Assembly: GCF_000184345.1 (NCBI RefSeq)
Contig: NC_017583.1
Span: 186,001 to 250,000, forward strand
Length of the DNA: 64,000 nucleotides
Source: Spirochaeta thermophila DSM 6578
Lineage (GTDB): Bacteria > Spirochaetota > Spirochaetia > Winmispirales > Winmispiraceae
Direction: 5' to 3'
Position 1 is the first letter of the stretch. Every line of letters starts with the position of its first letter. Positions 8,660 to 16,927 of the stretch are shown piece after piece. Made by a program: the position numbers and the translations under genes. Under the pieces are notes generated by a model that did not search any database, was not told the DNA's origin, and saw only the letters and a program-made list of their open reading frames with translations.

Positions 8660-10153
8660 TCAGGACCGACGCTTCATCTCCCGCTCGAAGCTCCTTCTCA
8701 GGGAACGTCTGAGCTGATCGAGGCCCTCCTTGTCCGTGATCTGGAACCGGGAGAGGATTCCGTGGTCGATCTGTTCCCAGGTGAGCCGTCCTTCCTCGAA
8801 CATGGCGATGGCATTCGCCGCGTATACCGTCTGGACGATCCGGTCCATCTCACCCGGTGCGCCCTCCGGAGTGTGGTGGAAGCGTATCGCGGCGACGAGA
8901 AGGTCGGGGAAGTTCCACTTCTCGGCGAGAAGCGCCCCTATCTCGGCGTGGTGGAGCCCTCCGTAGAGTTCCTCCAGGAGGTTCTGAGGAATGTCCCTTT
9001 CCCTGCGGAGCAGCTCTATCTTCTCGAGGAGGGTAGGGTGCACCCGGGAGAAGACGATCTTTCCCATGTCGTGGAGGATGCCCCCCACGTACACGTCCTC
9101 CATGAGCTCCTTGTCCCTGAACACGGTCTGTGCGAGGTTGTAGGCATAGTAGGCAGTCCGGAGCGAGTGGTCCCACAGGTGCTGTTGCTCCTCGGTGCCG
9201 AGCCCCAGGATCTTCTGGGTCCCGTAGGTGTAGAGGAGGTTCTTGAGTCCCCTGAGACCCAGAATCTTCACCCCCTCGAGGATGGAGTCCACTTTCTTCG
9301 GCAGCATGAACTGGGCGGAGTTCACCACCTTGAGGAGGTCGGCGGTGAGCGAGGGATCCGTGGAGATCTGTCGGGCGATGTCCTGTACCGTGCTGTTCGG
9401 GTCGTCGATGAGCTTCTGCAGATAGAGGACGTTCTCCGGAAACTGGGGGAGGGACTCGATCTCGCCCACCACCCGTTCCGTGAGTTCCGTGAGCCGTGAG
9501 AGGTGTATCCGGTCCATGGGGATGGTGAGCCGGGCCACGGTCTCTTCCCCCACCACGTCGATGTCGAAGGCCTCCTCGGAGAGGCCCAGTCGCTTGAGGA
9601 TCATGATGAGGGTCACGATGCCCAGGCCCGCTCCCTCGGTGACGTCGTAGGCGGTGGTGAGGGCCTCCTCCAGGGTCTCGAAGAGCCGCGCCCTCGCCAC
9701 CCTGTCGAAGATACGGATCTGTTCCTCCTTGAGGAGGGGGGCGTTGTTGGCCACGGTGAGGTAGAAGGTGTTGTTCTTCAACTGGAAGGTGATGCGGGTG
9801 TAGAGCCCCAGCTCCTTGAGGAGCTCGAAGTAGTGGCGGGGGGCCTCCGAGAGGACCTCGTGGAAAACCCGCATGCCCTCTTCGTACTCCTCCTCGTCCT
9901 CTATGTCGAGACCCCGCTCGTGGAAGAAGGCCCGTTTGGCATTGGCCTTCTGTGCGTTGGCAGCGAGTTCCTTGAGACAGTAGAGGAGGGCGTCCCGCAT
10001 CTTCTCCCTGCCTATGTCGGTGAGGACGAGGTCGAGGATCTCCTCCACACGCTCTTCGATCTCGGGCGTCATCGCGTGGATCTTGATGGTGACAGGCAGG
10101 TTGTGGCGGATCGCCTGAAGTACCTTGGAGTTGTCCACGACTGCCTTCTTCAC
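8660..10153 (-). CDS. HDOD signalling protein with ATPase-like N-terminal domain
   Basis: The protein has about 497 residues from a GTG at 10153 with AAGGAGAG upstream; longer readings run into the lon-like gene. Residues about 50-190 resemble a histidine-kinase-type HATPase domain: an N-box-like ELAANAQKANAKRA, LTVANNAPLL and a G-box-like EGAGLGI. Residues about 225-430 form an HDOD domain (an HD-like fold lacking catalytic His-Asp), with the segment GGILHDMGKIVF retained and ALLAEKWNFP. HDOD proteins are regulatory scaffolds. Stand-alone role unknown. Confidence 0.8.
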   Translation of the reverse strand: MKKAVVDNSKVLQAIRHNLPVTIKIHAMTPEIEERVEEILDLVLTDIGREKMRDALLYCLKELAANAQKANAKRAFFHERGLDIEDEEEYEEGMRVFHEVLSEAPRHYFELLKELGLYTRITFQLKNNTFYLTVANNAPLLKEEQIRIFDRVARARLFETLEEALTTAYDVTEGAGLGIVTLIMILKRLGLSEEAFDIDVVGEETVARLTIPMDRIHLSRLTELTERVVGEIESLPQFPENVLYLQKLIDDPNSTVQDIARQISTDPSLTADLLKVVNSAQFMLPKKVDSILEGVKILGLRGLKNLLYTYGTQKILGLGTEEQQHLWDHSLRTAYYAYNLAQTVFRDKELMEDVYVGGILHDMGKIVFSRVHPTLLEKIELLRRERDIPQNLLEELYGGLHHAEIGALLAEKWNFPDLLVAAIRFHHTPEGAPGEMDRIVQTVYAANAIAMFEEGRLTWEQIDHGILSRFQITDKEGLDQLRRSLRRSFEREMKRRS

Positions 10154-10190
10154 GAGTCTCTCCTTGTCATACAGAACCCCCTTCTTTATC

Positions 10191-10219
10191 AGTATGGGTT
10201 CTCGAGGTGACGGTGTCAA
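10191..10219 (-). promoter_or_regulatory. Promoter of the HDOD gene
   Basis: Minus strand TTGACA (10214-10219), 17-bp spacer, CATACT (10191-10196). The -35 is a perfect consensus. It lies in the 104-bp gap after the lon-like gene, so the HDOD gene is transcribed on its own. Confidence 0.6.
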
Positions 10220-10257
10220 GAAAATTTCGGAGCGGTTCGAGCGTCCCTTTCTCGGAA

Positions 10258-12651
10258 TCAGCTCCCGAACTCCTTTACCACACGGGCCATCTCCCTGAGC
10301 CTGGTCTCGATGCGTTCGTTGACGGTCCCCGGAGCAAACGTCCCCCTGCTCGTACGAGTGCCCGCCTCCATCCCGGTGAGCACCTCCATGGCCTGATCGA
10401 TGGTCTCCACCGCATAGATGTGAAAGAGGCCCTCGCGCACCGCCTCCTGGACATCCTTTTCGAGGATGAGGTTCTTGAGGTTGAGTCGCGGGATGATGAC
10501 CCCCTGGGTGCCGGTGAGCCCCTTCTTCCTGCACACCTTGAAGAAGCCCTCCACCTTCTCGCTGATCCCTCCCACGGGTTGCACCTGGCCCATCTGGTTG
10601 ATGGACCCGGTGACCGCGATCTCCTGCCTAAGGGGGATCCCCGCGATGTCGGAGAGCAGGGCGCACATCTCTGCGAGCGAGGCCGAATCGCCGTCGATCT
10701 CCACGTACGACTGTTCGAAGGCGATGCTCGCCTTGATGGAGAGGGGGAAGCGCCGCGCGTACCGGCTCTGGAGGTAGCCCTGGATGATGTAGACCCCTTT
10801 GTCGTGGAGCTCGCCCGAGAGCCCGGACTCGCGCTCGATGTTCACGATCCCTTCGGTGCCGGGGGCCGTGCGCGCCGTGATGAGCACTGGTCTGGCGAAG
10901 GAGTGGAATCCCCGGTCGAGGATGACCAGGCCGTTGATCTTCCCCACGGCCGTGCCTTCGAGCTGGATGAGGAGCTCTCCCGAGAGGATCTGTTCGTCGA
11001 TCTTCTCCTCGAGGAGTCCGAAGAGGTGGTTCCTGTGGCGCTGGACCGCCTCGACCACTTGGCGGTCGATGTGGTCGCTGCCCATGGTACGCGCCCAATG
11101 GTCCGCCTCCCTGAGGATGTCGGTGACGAGGGAAAAGCGGGCCGTGAGTTTGTCGCGCTCCTCGCCGAGACGTACGCCGTACTCGAGGAGGGCGGCGATC
11201 CCCGAGGTGTCCACGGGCAGGAGGTGCTTGCGTTCGCACGTGGCGCGTATGAAGCCGATGTACTCTCGAATCGTCTGGTCGTTTAAGGGGATGGTGGTGT
11301 CGAACTCCGCGGGGATCTTGAAGAGCTTGCCGAAGTCCTCGTCCTGGAGGAAGAGGTACTCGTACTGGAACTCGTTGCCTATGAGGATGGCCTTCACGTC
11401 CACCTGGATGGGTTCTGGTTTGAGGGCGCTCGGTGCACTGAAGGGGCCGGGAGGGGTGCGGATCTCGAGTCGGCCGTCGAGGAGCACGCGTTTGAGGGTG
11501 GCCCACAGCTCCTCGTGACGGAGCAGGTCCTCCACCCTGAGGATGATGAAGCCGCCGTTGGCCTTGAGGATGGACCCGGGCCGTATCATGAGGAAGTTGG
11601 CCCGCTCCTCGCCGGCCTTCTCGGGTATGCTCTCGATGGTGCCGAAAAGGGTGGTGTAGTCGGGTTGGGACTCGAAGACCACAGGGGCCCGGTCGGGATC
11701 CTCCACCTCGTGCATGATGTGGATGGTGTAGCGGAGGGAGATGGGCATGCCGTCCTCTTCGCCGGCCGTGTCCTCTTCGAGGAAGGCGGCAAGATGGTCG
11801 AGGACGTCGCGTTCCATCTCCTTGAGGTGCTGGAGGAGGGGCCCCTCGGCGTGGAAGGAGGCGGCGAGGCGCTGGATCTCTGCCCGCACGTCGGGTGCGA
11901 CGTGGGTGCGCTGGATCTCGGCGAGTCGTTCCTCTGCGGCGAGGCGCTTGAGATCGAAGGTGGCGAAGAGGTCCTGGAGTTTCTCGAGGAGGGGGAAGTA
12001 CTTCTGCCTTCGCTCCTCGACGAGTTCGTGGGGTACCTCGCCCCGTGAGGCCTTCTGGGCGAGCTCGTCGAACTCGATGGGCTGTCCGTGCCACAGAGGC
12101 ACGAGGTCGGTGAAGGTCTGGCCGTCACCGGGCCGCTCGAGCATGGTGAAGCCCTCGCGGCGCAGTTCCTCCTGGAACTGTTCGAGGAGTCTGCGTTCCT
12201 CCGCTTCCACCTCCCGCATGAGGGCGGTCTTCTTCCTGAGGTAGCTCTCGCTCGTGAGCCTGTGGCGGATGCCCTTGGTGAGCTTCTCCAGGGTGCGCCT
12301 GAGGGCGCGCTTGAACCGTGCGGCGGTCCGTGCAGGGAAGTAGAGCACGCGGGGGGTTTGCGGGTTCTGGAAGTTGTAGGCGTAGGCGATGTCCTTCCCC
12401 CAGCGGTTGGGGGGCGAGAGGGTCTCGAGGATCCGGCGTATGGCGGTGTGCCGGCCCGTGCCCGGGGGGCCTGCCACGAAGATGTTGTAGCCCTTGCCTG
12501 AAAGCTGTATGCCGAGGGTGAGGGCCTCCACGGCCCGGGGTTGACCGATGATGGTGCCGGGCTGGACTCCCTCCTGGAGGGCCTGGATGTGTTCCTCGGG
12601 GATGGAGAATCCCACCTCTTCCGGGGAGAGTCTGTATGGTTCGTGCTGCAT
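10258..12651 (-). CDS. Lon-like ATP-dependent protease (LonB/YcbZ-type, AAA_32)
   Basis: The 797-residue protein starts at ATG 12651 (MQHEPYRL). The N-terminal P-loop reads GPPGTGRHT (residues 61-69), with Arg where Walker A has Lys. A long coiled-coil insertion follows (about 130-270), then GGFIILRVEDLL in the second half of the AAA module. The C-terminal Lon protease domain (about 560-770) has the Ser-Lys dyad: Ser in DGDSASLAEM and Lys in PVGGISEKVEG. It lacks the Lon substrate-recognition N-domain. Probable cytoplasmic quality-control protease. Confidence 0.9.
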   Translation of the reverse strand: MQHEPYRLSPEEVGFSIPEEHIQALQEGVQPGTIIGQPRAVEALTLGIQLSGKGYNIFVAGPPGTGRHTAIRRILETLSPPNRWGKDIAYAYNFQNPQTPRVLYFPARTAARFKRALRRTLEKLTKGIRHRLTSESYLRKKTALMREVEAEERRLLEQFQEELRREGFTMLERPGDGQTFTDLVPLWHGQPIEFDELAQKASRGEVPHELVEERRQKYFPLLEKLQDLFATFDLKRLAAEERLAEIQRTHVAPDVRAEIQRLAASFHAEGPLLQHLKEMERDVLDHLAAFLEEDTAGEEDGMPISLRYTIHIMHEVEDPDRAPVVFESQPDYTTLFGTIESIPEKAGEERANFLMIRPGSILKANGGFIILRVEDLLRHEELWATLKRVLLDGRLEIRTPPGPFSAPSALKPEPIQVDVKAILIGNEFQYEYLFLQDEDFGKLFKIPAEFDTTIPLNDQTIREYIGFIRATCERKHLLPVDTSGIAALLEYGVRLGEERDKLTARFSLVTDILREADHWARTMGSDHIDRQVVEAVQRHRNHLFGLLEEKIDEQILSGELLIQLEGTAVGKINGLVILDRGFHSFARPVLITARTAPGTEGIVNIERESGLSGELHDKGVYIIQGYLQSRYARRFPLSIKASIAFEQSYVEIDGDSASLAEMCALLSDIAGIPLRQEIAVTGSINQMGQVQPVGGISEKVEGFFKVCRKKGLTGTQGVIIPRLNLKNLILEKDVQEAVREGLFHIYAVETIDQAMEVLTGMEAGTRTSRGTFAPGTVNERIETRLREMARVVKEFGS

Positions 12652-12692
12652 GGTGTGGCCTCTATGGTAGCGAAGTGGGGTCCGAGAGTAAA

Positions 12693-13337
12693 TCACCCCC
12701 TGGAAGGGTGGAGGAGGTGGTAGAGGATGCCGGCGGTGATGCCCCAGAGGGGTCCGTGGGGGGTGTGCCAGAGGTAGATGGGCCTGAGGGGGCCTTTCCA
12801 GGGGGTGTGGTAGTGGGAGGGGAGGCCGAGTGCGGAGGCGGGGAGGAGTTCGGTCCCGCCTTCGCGTGGGTGGAGGGTGAGGCGGACGTGGTGGATGCGG
12901 GGAGGGGTGGTGTGGAGCCAGGAGAGGGGGAGGGTGAAGAGGTGGGAGACTTCGTCCGGGGAGGGGTGCGCCTCGTGCCACGAGGGGACGAGGGCGGGGA
13001 AGACGTGGATGAGCCTGCCGCTCGCCGAGAGGAAGGCGCCTGCGTACCGGATGTGGGGGATGCGGGAGCCGGGGATGCCGAGTTCCTCCCCGGTCTCCCT
13101 GAGGGCGGTGTGAAGGGGGGAGGGGTCGTGGGGCTCGACGAGGCCTCCGGGGAAGCAGATCTCCCCTTCCTGGGGGATACCGTGCGCCCGGACCTCGAAG
13201 CCGATGTGCCAGCCGGTGGGGGTGGGGATGCAGGGGACGAGGACGGCGGCCTGGGTGAAGTCGGGGGCGTTGAGGATGAGGGGGGAGGGAGGGGCGTCGG
13301 GGGTGCAGGGGGTGCCGGGAAGGGGGAAGTCCTCCAT
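12693..13337 (-). CDS. Nudix hydrolase, CoA pyrophosphatase (NudL)-like
   Basis: The 214-residue protein has a Nudix box in which REtGEELGI is intact, preceded by GEICFPGGLVEP. This upstream GExxFPGG element is typical of the NudL/CoAse branch, which splits CoA to phosphopantetheine and 3',5'-ADP. The coding strand is strongly C-rich, giving many Pro, His and Thr residues. No ribosome site is visible before the ATG at 13337. It is divergent from the nitroreductase gene with a 51-bp gap. Confidence 0.75.
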   Translation of the reverse strand: MEDFPLPGTPCTPDAPPSPLILNAPDFTQAAVLVPCIPTPTGWHIGFEVRAHGIPQEGEICFPGGLVEPHDPSPLHTALRETGEELGIPGSRIPHIRYAGAFLSASGRLIHVFPALVPSWHEAHPSPDEVSHLFTLPLSWLHTTPPRIHHVRLTLHPREGGTELLPASALGLPSHYHTPWKGPLRPIYLWHTPHGPLWGITAGILYHLLHPSRG

Positions 13338-13388
13338 ATTCGGGGAAAACTATGGTACAATCCTGGAAAACAGGCAAGGAGGTGCGCG

Positions 13389-13916
13389 ATGCTCGATGCG
13401 ATATTCGCGAGGAGGAGTATCCGGAGGTACCGGCCCGATCCCGTGCCGGATGGGGTCCTGAAGGAGGTCCTGAGGGCGGGGATGGCGGCTCCCAGCTCGT
13501 GGAACGGCAGGCCGTGGGCCTTCGTGGTGATCGATGATCCTGCGGCCCTGGAGGAGATCGCGCGGCGGCATGGGTATGCGGCGATGTGCAGGGAGGCGCC
13601 GGTGGCGGTGCTGGTGTGCGGGATCCCGGAGGGGATGAAGGAGCCGGACTTCCTGCCGCAGGATCTCTCTGCGGCCACGGAGAACATGCTCATCGCTGCC
13701 ACGGAGCTGGGGCTGGGGAGTGTGTGGGTGGGGCTCTTCCCCCACGAGGACCGGATGGGGGTCCTTCGCGAGGTGTGTGGCCTTCCGCCCGAGGTGGTGC
13801 CGTTCTCGCTGGTGGTGCTTGGCTATCCTGCGGAGACGAAGCGGCCGCACGAGGGGTGGATGGACGGGCGGGTCTTCCACGGGCGGTGGGGGAGGGGGTG
13901 GCGGCCGGGTGAGTAG
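13389..13916 (+). CDS. Nitroreductase-family flavoprotein
   Basis: The 175-residue protein has the FMN-binding start FARRSIRRYRPDPVP, the middle AAPSSWNGRPW and the C-terminal GLGSVWVGLFP. These enzymes reduce nitro groups, quinones or flavin substrates with NAD(P)H and usually act as dimers; the physiological substrate is unknown. AAGGAGGTGCGCG precedes the ATG, and TACAAT at 13358-13363 is a likely -10. Confidence 0.9.
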   Translation: MLDAIFARRSIRRYRPDPVPDGVLKEVLRAGMAAPSSWNGRPWAFVVIDDPAALEEIARRHGYAAMCREAPVAVLVCGIPEGMKEPDFLPQDLSAATENMLIAATELGLGSVWVGLFPHEDRMGVLREVCGLPPEVVPFSLVVLGYPAETKRPHEGWMDGRVFHGRWGRGWRPGE

Positions 13917-13919
13917 GGG

Positions 13920-13946
13920 GGCCTGCAGGGGTCAGCCCTGCAGGCC
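13920..13946. terminator. Bidirectional terminator hairpin enclosing the glyA stop codon
   Basis: GGCCTGCAGGG (13920-13930) pairs perfectly with CCCTGCAGGCC (13936-13946) around the loop GTCAG. The minus-strand stop codon of glyA (13932-13934) is in the loop and its last codons form one arm. It serves the convergent nitroreductase gene too. There is no U-tract on either strand. Confidence 0.6.
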
Positions 13947-15440
13947 GAGGGCTTCCTCCAGGAAGGCGAGGTCGAGCCGGGGGTAGAGGGGGAAGCGGGA
14001 GAGGAGGGCCTCCACCCGGGAGCGGGCCTCTTCCTTTGCCCCAGGATCGAGGTGGTAGCGTGCCTTGCTGGGGGATCCGTCCTTTACTTCGGGGCTCACG
14101 TGGGTGAGGATGAGCTTGAAGATCCGGGCGATCTCCCTCATCTCTTCTCTGCCCATCCCGAGGGTGGTGACGGCGGGGGTGCCTATGCGGAGCCCGCTCG
14201 TGTACCAGGGGCCGTTGGGATCGTAGGGGAGGGCGTTGCGGTTGAGGGTGATGCCGCACTCCCTCACCGCCGCCTCTGCCTGGCGGCCGGTGATCCCGAA
14301 GGGTCGCACGTCGATGAGCATGAGGTGGTTGTCGGTGCCGCCCGTGGCTACGGTGATGCCCTCCTCCTGGAGGAAGGCGGCGAGGGCCTGGGCGTTCTCG
14401 ACGATCTTGTGCGCATACTCTCGGAAGGCAGGGCTCCGCGCCTCCCTCAGGGCCACGGCCTTGGCCGCGATCACGTGGGGGAGCGGACCGCCGAGGACCA
14501 TGGGGCACCCCTTGTCCACGAACTCGGCGAGCTCCTTCACGCAGAGGACGATGCCCCCCCGAGGCCCGCGGAGGGTCTTGTGGGTGGTGGAGGTGACGAT
14601 GTGGGCGTGGGGCACGGGGTTGTAGGGGCCTTCGAAGACGCCTCCCGCCACGAGGCCTGCGAAATGCGCCATGTCCACCATGAGGACGGCCCCCACCTCG
14701 TCGGCGATCTCTCGCAGTCGGGCGAAATCGATCTTTCTTGGATAGGCGCTGTACCCCGCGAGGAGGATGAGAGGACGAATCTCCCGTGCGAGGCGGGCGA
14801 TCTCATCGTAGTCGAGGAGCCCTGTCTCCGGGTTCACGCCGTAGGAGTAGGCCTCGAACATCTGGGCCGAGACATTGTAGCGGTACCCGTGGGTGAGGTG
14901 CCCTCCCGAGTAGTAGTCGAGTCCCAGGAGCCGCTGGTTGCCGAGCTCCTTTCGCAGGGCCTCCCACTCCTCTTTCGAGAGGTCATAGAGGTTCTTCTTG
15001 CCCAGCTTCTCCAGGGCCGGGGCCTGGACCTTCCACTGGAGCACGGCCCAGAAGGCCACCAGATTGGCGTCTGCCCCGCTGTGAGGCTGGACATAGGCGT
15101 GCTGGGCACCGAAGAGGGCCTTCGCCTCCTCACAGGCGAGGCTCTCCACCTCGTCCACGTTGTCGCAACCGGCATAGAACCTGTGGCCGGGGTACCCTTC
15201 GGCGTACTTGTCGGTGAAGAGGTTCGCCATGGCGAATTGCGTGGCGAGCGAGGAGTAGTTCTCGCTCGCGATGAGCTTGATGTTTCGCCGCTGATCCCGC
15301 AGTTCCTTCACGATCGCCCGGGCCACTTCCGGCGCAGTCCGGATGATCACCTCGAGCTGGGCCACGAAACCCACCATCTCGGGGTTGGAGGCGGCCTGCG
15401 GATGAGTCGTAAGGTATGAAGCGAGCAGTGTCTGGGACAT
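13932..15440 (-). CDS. glyA: Serine hydroxymethyltransferase, long spirochaete form
   Basis: The 502-residue PLP enzyme interconverts serine and glycine with tetrahydrofolate. The PLP-lysine motif is [13 protein letters not shown] and the start of the catalytic core is [11 protein letters not shown]. It is about 80 residues longer than E. coli GlyA, with an insertion (about residues 125-215) between [14 protein letters not shown] and the large domain; long forms are known from spirochaetes. The start at 15440 is set by GGAGGGAAGC just before the ATG; in-frame codons upstream show no homology. Confidence 0.95.
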   Translation of the reverse strand: MSQTLLASYLTTHPQAASNPEMVGFVAQLEVIIRTAPEVARAIVKELRDQRRNIKLIASENYSSLATQFAMANLFTDKYAEGYPGHRFYAGCDNVDEVESLACEEAKALFGAQHAYVQPHSGADANLVAFWAVLQWKVQAPALEKLGKKNLYDLSKEEWEALRKELGNQRLLGLDYYSGGHLTHGYRYNVSAQMFEAYSYGVNPETGLLDYDEIARLAREIRPLILLAGYSAYPRKIDFARLREIADEVGAVLMVDMAHFAGLVAGGVFEGPYNPVPHAHIVTSTTHKTLRGPRGGIVLCVKELAEFVDKGCPMVLGGPLPHVIAAKAVALREARSPAFREYAHKIVENAQALAAFLQEEGITVATGGTDNHLMLIDVRPFGITGRQAEAAVRECGITLNRNALPYDPNGPWYTSGLRIGTPAVTTLGMGREEMREIARIFKLILTHVSPEVKDGSPSKARYHLDPGAKEEARSRVEALLSRFPLYPRLDLAFLEEALGLQG

Positions 15441-15546
15441 GCTTCCCTCCAGATGCGTGGTATATCCCCCTGCCCAGGCGCGCGACAGGGGAGGAAAAGA
15501 CTTCCCGGCGGTCGATTCCGCCTCGGAGGGCGCCAGTCGTCGGCTC

Positions 15547-15576
15547 ATTATCGCGGGAAGTGCAGGGAGGTGTCAA
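15547..15576 (-). promoter_or_regulatory. glyA promoter
   Basis: Minus strand TTGACA (15571-15576), 18-bp spacer, GATAAT (15547-15552). This leaves a leader of about 100 nt before glyA that contains a GGCGG/CCGCC stem and a CCCCTG/CAGGGG pair. I see no known riboswitch in it. Confidence 0.65.
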
Positions 15577-15641
15577 TGAAGGCAGACGACGCCGTGGATG
15601 CTGAGTATATTAGTAAAAGACCATATTTTGAGGAGCGAGAC

Positions 15642-15863
15642 ATGAAAGGAAACGTGGGAACGATCGACAGGATCATCAGGGTGGTGCTGGGCCTGGTGCT
15701 CATCGGCCTGGGGATCTTCGTCCGGGGTGGGGCCTACTGGTGGCTCGCCGTCATCGGGGCCGTCTCCCTCGTGACGGGAGCGGTGGGCTTCTGCGGGCTC
15801 TACACCCTCTTCGGGGTCTCCACCTGTCCTCGTAAGGAGGGGACAGACCCCTCGAAGACCTGA
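15642..15863 (+). CDS. Small DUF2892-type inner-membrane protein
   Basis: The 73-residue protein begins MKGNVGTIDRIIRV, followed by two TM helices (about 14-30 and 36-56) and the cysteines FCGLYTLFGVSTC. This matches DUF2892 proteins, also found at the end of YgaP rhodanese proteins. The start at 15642 follows GAGGAGCGAGAC. Function unknown. Confidence 0.85.
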   Translation: MKGNVGTIDRIIRVVLGLVLIGLGIFVRGGAYWWLAVIGAVSLVTGAVGFCGLYTLFGVSTCPRKEGTDPSKT

Positions 15864-15885
15864 AGGCGCTCGCGGGCATCTGAAA

Positions 15886-15911
15886 CAGCCCCTCCCTGTC
15901 GGGAGGGGCTG
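15886..15911. terminator. Hairpin terminator between DUF2892 gene and tRNA genes
   Basis: CAGCCCCTCCC (15886-15896), loop TGTC, GGGAGGGGCTG (15901-15911): a perfect 11-bp stem. On the minus strand it is followed by GTTTC. It could end both the small membrane-protein mRNA and the opposing tRNA transcript. Confidence 0.7.
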
Positions 15912-15916
15912 TGCCA

Positions 15917-15990
15917 TACCCCGGAGACGACTCGAACGTCCGACCTACTGCTCCGGAGGCAGTCGCTCTATCCACCTGAGCTACCGGGGC
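15917..15990 (-). tRNA. tRNA-Arg (anticodon CCG)
   Basis: A 74-nt cloverleaf can be folded. The acceptor is GCCCCGG with CCGGGGT (a G-U closing pair), the D-arm starts GCTCAGG, the anticodon arm is ACTGC-CTCCGGA-GCAGT with anticodon CCG, and the T-arm carries GTTCGAGTC. The CCA end is not encoded. It is transcribed after the tRNA-Arg(CCT) gene. Confidence 0.93.
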
Positions 15991-16003
15991 ATGTCTTTGC
16001 TCC

Positions 16004-16077
16004 TACCCCGGATGCGATTCGAACGCATGACCTACTCCTTAGGAGGGAGTCGCTCTATCCGACTGAGCTACCGGGGC
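16004..16077 (-). tRNA. tRNA-Arg (anticodon CCT)
   Basis: A 74-nt cloverleaf with the same acceptor arm as its neighbour, anticodon arm ACTCC-CTCCTAA-GGAGT (anticodon CCT, reads AGG) and T-arm GTTCGAATC. No encoded CCA. It is the first of the tandem pair, 13 nt before tRNA-Arg(CCG), and is closely similar to it. Confidence 0.93.
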
Positions 16078-16090
16078 ATTCCGTCTCTAT

Positions 16091-16120
16091 ATAGTATCCA
16101 TATCGAAGGGATTGTGTCAA
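16091..16120 (-). promoter_or_regulatory. tRNA-Arg operon promoter
   Basis: Minus strand TTGACA (16115-16120), 18-bp spacer, TACTAT (16091-16096). The -35 overlaps the stop codon (16117-16119) of the upstream glycogen-binding-like gene. Confidence 0.75.
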
Positions 16121-16839
16121 TCTTGCAGCCGGGCCGATATGCGGGGCGGCACCTCCACGAGCGACACCGGGATCGCGTCCAGATACACCCGACGCGGATT
16201 CTCGGGATCGGCGATGCGCTTCCCGTCGGCCAGGAAGTAGTAGGCATAGGTCCCTGCAGGGAGGGAGAGGGTCTTCCGGTAGAGTCCGGGCTCCACCTCT
16301 TCCATGGGGAGGAGGAACGGGTCCCAGTTGCAGAACTCGCCCACCAGGAAGACCCGTCTGCCCGGTGTGTACCTGAAGAGGAATGCGATCTCCCCTTCCA
16401 GCGGGACCGGCCCTGCTTCCTCTGCTGGACGAGGGGGCAGGGATACGAGTGAGAGGCGCACGCCGTCTTCGTCCTCCACGACTACGGGGTTGGAGGGGTC
16501 CGCCATCCACACGCCGTCGACCACGAGGCGGTAGGTGAATCGGTCCTCCGGTGGATCGAGGACATAGAAGAAGATGCGGGAGGGGTTACGGGCCATGAGG
16601 TGAACGGTTCGGAAACGTTCGAAGGAGAAGGCGATGCCCACGCTCCTCGTCCGCGTGCTCCCCTGGAAGGTGAAGACGAGGCGGTTCTTCTTCGTGTGCG
16701 GAGGTCTTGCCTCCTTGAGATCGAGGAGGTAGAGGTGGAGGTCCTTGTCCTCGACGATGAATCCGAGGTCCTGGGAGGAGAGTGAAAGGCCGAAACAGAG
16801 GAGGCACACACCCGCCAGGATGAATTTGCTTTTTTCCAT
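16117..16839 (-). CDS. Secreted protein with CBM48/glycogen-binding-like E-set domains
   Basis: The 240-residue protein has a signal peptide (MEKSKFILAGVCLLCFGLSLSSQ). Two immunoglobulin-like modules follow. The second (about 150-230) has VFLVGEFCNWDPFLLPMEEVEPGLYRKT, split here to its core GEFCNWDPFLLPM, plus AYYFLADGKRIADPEN, as in AMPK/isoamylase glycogen-binding (CBM48) domains. The first contains YRLVVDGVWMADPSNP, a similar repeat. Probably periplasmic or surface exposed; sugar ligand unproven. Confidence 0.8.
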   Translation of the reverse strand: MEKSKFILAGVCLLCFGLSLSSQDLGFIVEDKDLHLYLLDLKEARPPHTKKNRLVFTFQGSTRTRSVGIAFSFERFRTVHLMARNPSRIFFYVLDPPEDRFTYRLVVDGVWMADPSNPVVVEDEDGVRLSLVSLPPRPAEEAGPVPLEGEIAFLFRYTPGRRVFLVGEFCNWDPFLLPMEEVEPGLYRKTLSLPAGTYAYYFLADGKRIADPENPRRVYLDAIPVSLVEVPPRISARLQD

Positions 16840-16876
16840 CTTTCTGCTACAGTATTCGGAAGATGGGGCGGCGAAG

Positions 16877-16902
16877 TAAAGGGTTTTATCCCAGGCCCAT
16901 AA
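16877..16902 (+). promoter_or_regulatory. Possible sigma28-type promoter of the large TPR gene
   Basis: TAAA (16877-16880), then 14 nt, then GCCCATAA (16895-16902), matching 7 of 8 bases of the FliA -10 GCCGATAA. Spacing is one base shorter than the consensus 15. It would place the TPR gene in the flagellar regulon. Confidence 0.4.
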
Positions 16903-16927
16903 CGGCCGACTCATATACAGAGGGACG

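Noticed and set aside
8660-10534. A longer reading of the HDOD gene starting at 10534
   Set aside because: It would overlap the lon-like gene by nearly 280 nt with a Gly/His-rich shadow peptide. A promoter and a ribosome site support GTG 10153.
10258-13377. A longer reading of the lon-like gene to 13377 (1039 codons)
   Set aside because: The added N-terminus is a low-complexity Pro/His/Arg antisense reading of the Nudix region with no homology. ATG 12651 starts the conserved part.
12636-13388. An in-frame N-terminal extension of the nitroreductase across the Nudix gene
   Set aside because: The extension is the antisense of the Nudix gene and is Gly/Glu-rich. A strong ribosome site precedes 13389.
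15441-15540. A glycine, SAM or THF riboswitch in the glyA leader
   Set aside because: Stems are present but no conserved riboswitch core could be recognised.
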